Positions 60,842 to 64,000 of a stretch of DNA of 64,000 nucleotides are shown here, piece after piece. The notes beneath the pieces are model-generated. The model was not told the origin of the DNA, searched no databases, and saw only the letters and a program-made list of their open reading frames with translations. The stretch comes from a virus, in IMG/VR virus record IMGVR_UViG_3300028844_002207, positions 26,578 through 90,577 of that record. One strand, given 5' to 3'. Both the position numbers and the translations under genes were made by a program. Each line of letters starts with the position of its first letter. Within the stretch, counting starts at the first letter, position 1.

Positions 60842-60886
60842 TTTTAATAAAATTTAAATGATTAATAAAATAATTGTGTGTGATGA

Positions 60887-61159
60887 TTAACTATCATCTG
60901 AGTGAAAATACGGGTCTTCCAGTTTTTCATAAGCTTCAATCTCATCTAGTGCTGGTTCATACTCTTGAACATCTTCTGTTCCTTCATCTGATTCAGCTTT
61001 ACCAGTGTTTTTTGCAAACTTATTATACCATGGATCAACCACTTCCTTTGTGTATGCGGAGCTAAGGCCATTTAGATCATTGTACTCCTCATCTGAGAGA
61101 GAGAGGTACTGTTCTAGAGAACATTCTATTACACGGCCATTAGGAAGTTGTATTATCAT
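60887..61159 (-). CDS. Small acidic protein (90 aa)
   Basis: 90 residues starting MIIQLPNGRVIECSLEQYLSLSDEEY, a beginning I associate with a small protein common in Bacteroidetes phages, followed by an acidic tail. Function unknown. A promoter-like pair (CTGACA, TATATTATTATC on the minus strand) lies 22 bases upstream. Confidence 0.65.
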   Translation of the reverse strand: MIIQLPNGRVIECSLEQYLSLSDEEYNDLNGLSSAYTKEVVDPWYNKFAKNTGKAESDEGTEDVQEYEPALDEIEAYEKLEDPYFHSDDS

Positions 61160-61180
61160 TATCTTATTAAATGTTTTTCA

Positions 61181-61210
61181 AAGATAATAATATAACTTAA
61201 CCTGTGTCAG
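61181..61210 (-). promoter_or_regulatory. Promoter-like element upstream of the 90-aa gene
   Basis: On the minus strand CTGACA is followed after 10 bases by TATATTATTATC, resembling the plus-strand element at 31572. It lies 22 bases before the ATG at 61159. The 110-base gap 61160-61269 shows nothing else. Confidence 0.35.
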
Positions 61211-61269
61211 AAATATAGAATGTAATTAGTCTTAACTCAAAAATAAAAAGCATAAATATAGCTAACGCA

Positions 61270-61518
61270 CTATAATATTGTTAGTTTATGACCTACTCTT
61301 TTTATGTATTTATGTAATTTTAGCTCTTTTATCCATCTTTTGACAGATGTTTGACTTGAGCCACAGTCATCTGCTAGCGTACTAATAGATGGCCAGCAAA
61401 TTCTATTCTTATTAGCATAGCAGCATAAAATACTGTATAAACCTTTAGCTTGAATAGACAATTCTGGATCTGTACAGACTGTATGTTTAACTATACCAAA
61501 TCTATTTGAATTCTTCAA
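61270..61518 (-). CDS. Helix-turn-helix protein (HTH_36-like)
   Basis: 82 residues from a TTG at 61518; an ATG at 61566 would add 16 hydrophobic residues that look like out-of-frame readthrough of the neighbouring gene, so the start is uncertain. TDPELSIQAKGLYSILCCYANKN...CWPSISTLADDCGSSQTSVKRWIKELKLHKYIKR is the replication-initiator/replisome-organizer type winged HTH. Likely DNA-binding regulator or replication protein. It overlaps the 70-residue gene. Confidence 0.7.
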   Translation of the reverse strand: MKNSNRFGIVKHTVCTDPELSIQAKGLYSILCCYANKNRICWPSISTLADDCGSSQTSVKRWIKELKLHKYIKRVGHKLTIL

Positions 61519-61714
61519 CGTGATTTTTAATAATAATGAGCATAGCCATATTGGTATCAGGCTCATTGTCTAGGTCTTTCTCTTGAAAAGCATATTTGTC
61601 TTGCATATACTTGCCAAAGGGTATATTCTTACCCTTGACTTTTTTAAGAGATTTATCCATCTCTAACCATGATTTATGTTCAGAGTTCAATAGTTGCATT
61701 GATATCTTTGCCAT
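61502..61714 (-). CDS. Unknown small protein (70 aa)
   Basis: 70 residues, basic in the middle (KSLKKVKGKNIPFGKY), acidic near the end. It overlaps both neighbours, by 35 bases with the upstream gene. No motif recognised. Confidence 0.5.
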   Translation of the reverse strand: MAKISMQLLNSEHKSWLEMDKSLKKVKGKNIPFGKYMQDKYAFQEKDLDNEPDTNMAMLIIIKNHVEEFK

Positions 61715-62237
61715 TTTCTTCTAATTTTAGTTCTGTTTGATATTCTTCTTTAAAGAAAGGTATAAATCTTTTGTTTATATATGTTGCATGCAAAGGACTT
61801 ACTTGAGCTTCATAATGTTTTAGTGTTTTGTGCTCATCATGATACATCAAGTTAACTTTTAAGTGACTATGAAACGGATTATATGGATCACTGCCCCAAG
61901 ATGTGTCATCTATAACACGTGCATATACATAATATTCACTATACTTATCTCCTGTACCCAATAGACCCATGTCTTGTAGAACATCTATTTCAAATTCACT
62001 ACCCTCATGGTACTTTGGTGGTATCATTTTTACATAATCACCAATCTTAGTAGGTATGAAGGTTTTATCAGTTAACATAAGATGAACAATAGACTCTAAA
62101 GCAGCTTCTGTTAGCTCTCTGTATATTATATTTTTTATTGAAGATAAGTTCTTTTGCTGTCTTACAGCAAGCTTATTAAATATGTTTTCTAAGATACCCT
62201 CAAGTATCTCTCCTTGTACGTTATATTGTTTTGCCAT
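61680..62237 (-). CDS. Unknown protein (185 aa)
   Basis: 185 residues, helical N-terminus (EGILENIFNKLAVRQQKNLSSIKNIIYREL) then mixed with KYHEGSEFEIDVL and VYARVIDDTSWGSDPYNPF. It resembles no family I can name. First gene after the hairpin cluster at 62252-62340 on the minus strand. Function unknown. Confidence 0.6.
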   Translation of the reverse strand: MAKQYNVQGEILEGILENIFNKLAVRQQKNLSSIKNIIYRELTEAALESIVHLMLTDKTFIPTKIGDYVKMIPPKYHEGSEFEIDVLQDMGLLGTGDKYSEYYVYARVIDDTSWGSDPYNPFHSHLKVNLMYHDEHKTLKHYEAQVSPLHATYINKRFIPFFKEEYQTELKLEENGKDINATIEL

Positions 62238-62389
62238 TGATTTTATATTGTAATCATAGACTACACTGCAAACAAGTATGAAATGTAACAGTGATAGTCT
62301 ATGATTTGATTAAGGACACAGCCTTAACACCTAGTGTTATTATAGATATAATATTACTGGTGTTGTTAGTGGTCCATATATGAGCCTTT
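62238..62389. repeat. Hairpin-rich non-coding region with long inverted repeat
   Basis: Arms AATCATAGACTACACTG (62252-62268) and CAGTGATAGTCTATGATT (62289-62306) pair along 17 bp with one bulged A and a 20-base loop. TTAAGG/CCTTAA (62310-62327) and AACAC/GTGTT (about 62325-62337) follow. No ORF crosses it. It may be a terminator, a structured RNA or part of an origin; sequence alone does not decide. Confidence 0.65.
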
Positions 62390-62701
62390 TTATTTTCTTC
62401 TTTGAAAAATTACGGTTAATAAAGGGAGTCTTAATTCCCAATGACGTAGTACTTTCTCTATGTCAAGACCAATACCAGGTCTTGTACTTATCCTCATTCT
62501 GGGTAATAAGTATGTTTTATTCATATGCATAGAGTAAAACATTGCATTAACATAAGTAAGTATAGTTAAGATAGCAACAATTGCAATCATAGTAGGTGAC
62601 CAATCCATTGTAAAGAATAGATTGACTAGTATCACTGTCATAACGATAGGTATAACAGCTACAAAGATTAGTTTAACGAGGTACTTGAATAAATATTTCA
62701 T
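62390..62701 (-). CDS. Small membrane protein (103 aa)
   Basis: 103 residues with two membrane segments (about residues 6-30 and 36-58) and a basic C-terminus (RHWELRLPLLTVIFQRRK). Its ATG overlaps the stop of the small lipoprotein gene upstream (ATGA). No family recognised. Confidence 0.6.
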   Translation of the reverse strand: MKYLFKYLVKLIFVAVIPIVMTVILVNLFFTMDWSPTMIAIVAILTILTYVNAMFYSMHMNKTYLLPRMRISTRPGIGLDIEKVLRHWELRLPLLTVIFQRRK

Positions 62702-62877
62702 GATAGTTTAGTATTTAATTGATTAATGATTAATGCATTTTGATATGCATATGAAGTTTTACTTCTTTTCTTACGGTATTTTCTCATGTTTTTACATCCA
62801 CGAGATGATCCACAAGATTGAAGTATTGGTCCTCCTATAAAGAGGAATAGCATAAGGTAACAGAATTTCTTTTTCAT
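62698..62877 (-). CDS. Small predicted lipoprotein (59 aa)
   Basis: 59 residues, MKKKFCYLMLFLFIGGPILQSC: basic head, hydrophobic core and lipobox LQSC (Cys at residue 22), then a basic tail with KYRKKRSK. It ends 4 bases inside the 103-residue membrane gene. Likely surface lipoprotein of the infected cell, for example in exclusion of other phages; role is inference. Confidence 0.6.
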   Translation of the reverse strand: MKKKFCYLMLFLFIGGPILQSCGSSRGCKNMRKYRKKRSKTSYAYQNALIINQLNTKLS

Positions 62878-62887
62878 AATTGTTTTG

Positions 62888-63112
62888 TTATATAATATCT
62901 CCTAAGTGAGGATCATTATAGTTATTTAATCCATTTGACGAATTACCCTCAAGGGCATCCTGATATTTATCTAAGCTCATTGCCCATTCAGCATCAACTT
63001 TGTTTATGAAGTAATCTGATAAACGATCATAAGGCATACCATTCTCTGTACGACCTATGTAATAACCAGCTGCTGACTTTAGTACTTGTAACTCTGAAAT
63101 TTTGCTTGACAT
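62888..63112 (-). CDS. Unknown small protein (74 aa)
   Basis: 74 residues starting MSSKISELQVLKSAAGYYIGR; mixed helix with a polar C-terminus. No motif recognised. It lies 10 bases upstream of the lipoprotein gene and ends the coding stretch before a structured gap. Confidence 0.55.
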   Translation of the reverse strand: MSSKISELQVLKSAAGYYIGRTENGMPYDRLSDYFINKVDAEWAMSLDKYQDALEGNSSNGLNNYNDPHLGDII

Positions 63113-63423
63113 AATATTTAGTATTTAAGGTGAATAAAAATAAAGAGCCTGGTTACCTCTTAACGACCGTTTACCCGGTTGACGATGACTGTTACATATA
63201 CCACAGACAAGTCAAATACACGGTTTCAGGTTGTCAAACCTTACAGGCACGTTGGCCCTAACGCATACGAGGTTAAGCTGACAAACTACTCCTCTTGGTG
63301 TACAAAGTGACACCCAGCACTCCCGTTGCCACGGGTTAAGATTGATAAAGCTAATAACCACAACCTGTGGTCTTATTGGTATTGTTGAGACATTCCCACT
63401 AGTTATGGTATTAGCAATTAGTT
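63113..63423. other. Structured, higher-GC intergenic region (310 bp)
   Basis: No minus-strand frame of note. It has a visibly higher GC content than the surroundings and several hairpins: GGTTT/AAACC (63222-63240), CCCGT/ACGGG (63322-63335) and ACCACA/TGTGGT (63357-63371). A short plus-strand frame of 41 residues lies inside (separate entry). It could be a structured RNA, regulatory region or recently acquired sequence. Confidence 0.5.
63185..63310 (+). CDS. Possible 41-residue plus-strand protein
   Basis: MTVTYTTDKSNTRFQVVKPY... ending NYSSWCTK. The content is protein-like with alternating strands, but there is no clear ribosome-binding site and the frame opposes the neighbouring genes. 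It sits in the higher-GC block. Confidence 0.35.
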   Translation: MTVTYTTDKSNTRFQVVKPYRHVGPNAYEVKLTNYSSWCTK

Positions 63424-63771
63424 TTAGTTACACCTTTCCCAAGGCCATGTAACTGTTAATACTGATGATATTCTTTTAGTTATCTCTGACTCAAGATAAC
63501 TTAGTTTTTCAAAATCCTCACACCACAAATGTATTGTACATATCAAGTCTCCATTCTTGGGTTGCTCATCTAATGGTAGATACTGAATGAATACATGTGA
63601 AAGAATATCTACACTTTTATACTCATGTAACTTTTCGTTCAACTCATCCCATTTAGTTTCATACTCTGAGTGGCTATGTGTAACTTCATGGAAGTCAAAC
63701 ATTTCTTTTGCTGTATTTAACCTTATAGTTAATACAGTGTTTGGTAACTTGGATTCTGATTTGATTTGCAT
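63424..63771 (-). CDS. Unknown protein (115 aa)
   Basis: 115 residues: beta-rich start (KLPNTVLTIRLNTAKEM), His-rich turn (FHEVTHSHSEYE), helical middle and ILSHVFIQYLPL, then ICTIHLWCEDFEKLSYLE. No motif recognised. Flanked by non-coding structured stretches on both sides, so it is probably a single-gene transcription unit. Confidence 0.55.
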   Translation of the reverse strand: MQIKSESKLPNTVLTIRLNTAKEMFDFHEVTHSHSEYETKWDELNEKLHEYKSVDILSHVFIQYLPLDEQPKNGDLICTIHLWCEDFEKLSYLESEITKRISSVLTVTWPWERCN

Positions 63772-64000
63772 AATGGTTTAGGTTCTAAGGATTATTAATA
63801 ATATAGATATAAGTGTAGCTTCCCTGCTGACAAAGCATTAACAAGCTGTCATCTATGTGACAGTAGGATGACCAACGTCTTGATCTTTATTTTGTCTTAC
63901 TACACTTAATCTATGTAATGAGTTTAGATTACTGTAAGTTCTCTCTTACGCCAGCAGCTTACTGGATGAGACCAACCATGTTTATACAGGTATTTGTCTA
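63772..64000. other. Non-coding region with several stem-loops
   Basis: No supported CDS. Complementary arms AAGTGTAG (63811-63818) and CTACACTT (63900-63907) could close a domain; inside is CTGTCA/TGACAG (63846-63863). GTAAG/CTTAC and CCAG/CTGG hairpins follow at about 63937-63966. A structured RNA or a regulatory/leader region is possible; its right end is cut by the window. Confidence 0.5.

Overview
The window is a stretch of a large, AT-rich, strictly lytic-looking tailed-phage genome with Bacteroidetes (Bacteroidota) character, most likely a crAss-like phage (Crassvirales) or a close relative. The strongest reason is a 4616-residue virion-type protein carrying the catalytic DFDID loop of the crAss-like single-chain RNA polymerase. 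It lies in a block of giant virion proteins, and the rest of the genome is organised as two gene blocks that converge on a hairpin terminator. No integrase, capsid, portal or terminase gene lies in the window; those should be to the left. Family names below come from reading motifs, not from database searches.

Layout. (1) Positions 1-27609, plus strand: five very large genes (the first lacks its start) for proteins probably packaged in the virion. They include the giant RNA polymerase with an embedded HExxH peptidase-like domain, and a 1927-residue protein with a RecB-like PD-(D/E)XK nuclease signature. (2) 27709-28513: small lipoprotein plus holin. (3) 28523-31394, minus strand: an island with a small membrane protein and class I ribonucleotide reductase nrdA-nrdB, preceded by a terminator-like leader hairpin. 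(4) 31619-37381, plus strand: small basic or membrane proteins, a second holin-like protein, a beta-rich small protein and two appendage or tail-fibre proteins that share a C-terminal module. A bidirectional terminator at about 37401 closes the block.

(5) 37424-63771, almost all minus strand: nucleotide, replication and recombination genes. In order of increasing coordinate: dNTP-hydrolase-like protein, DUF932 protein, MazG-like pyrophosphohydrolase, a lone GroEL, family B DNA polymerase, RecE-like nuclease, two paralogous unknowns, a MoxR ATPase and a VWA/HExxH partner, RusA-like resolvase, primase, SSB-like protein, Sak4-like ATPase, DnaB-type helicase, a winged-helix-like protein, a DnaA-domain-IV-like protein and uracil-DNA glycosylase. 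Then come small proteins, an SF2 helicase, two tRNAs plus a tRNA 3' half fused to an HNH gene, and a run of small regulatory or unknown genes. The right end (62.2-64 kb) contains several hairpin-rich non-coding blocks.

How it fits together: the giant polymerase would enter the cell with the DNA and transcribe early genes. The minus block would make nucleotides (NrdAB, MazG, dNTP hydrolase), copy and repair DNA (primase, helicases, PolB, SSB-like, Ung) and process recombination intermediates (RecE-like, RusA, HNH). The plus block builds the virion and ends with lysis by holin and lipoprotein. GroEL and the MoxR/VWA pair suggest a chaperone load, perhaps for folding or assembling the giant proteins; that link is inference.
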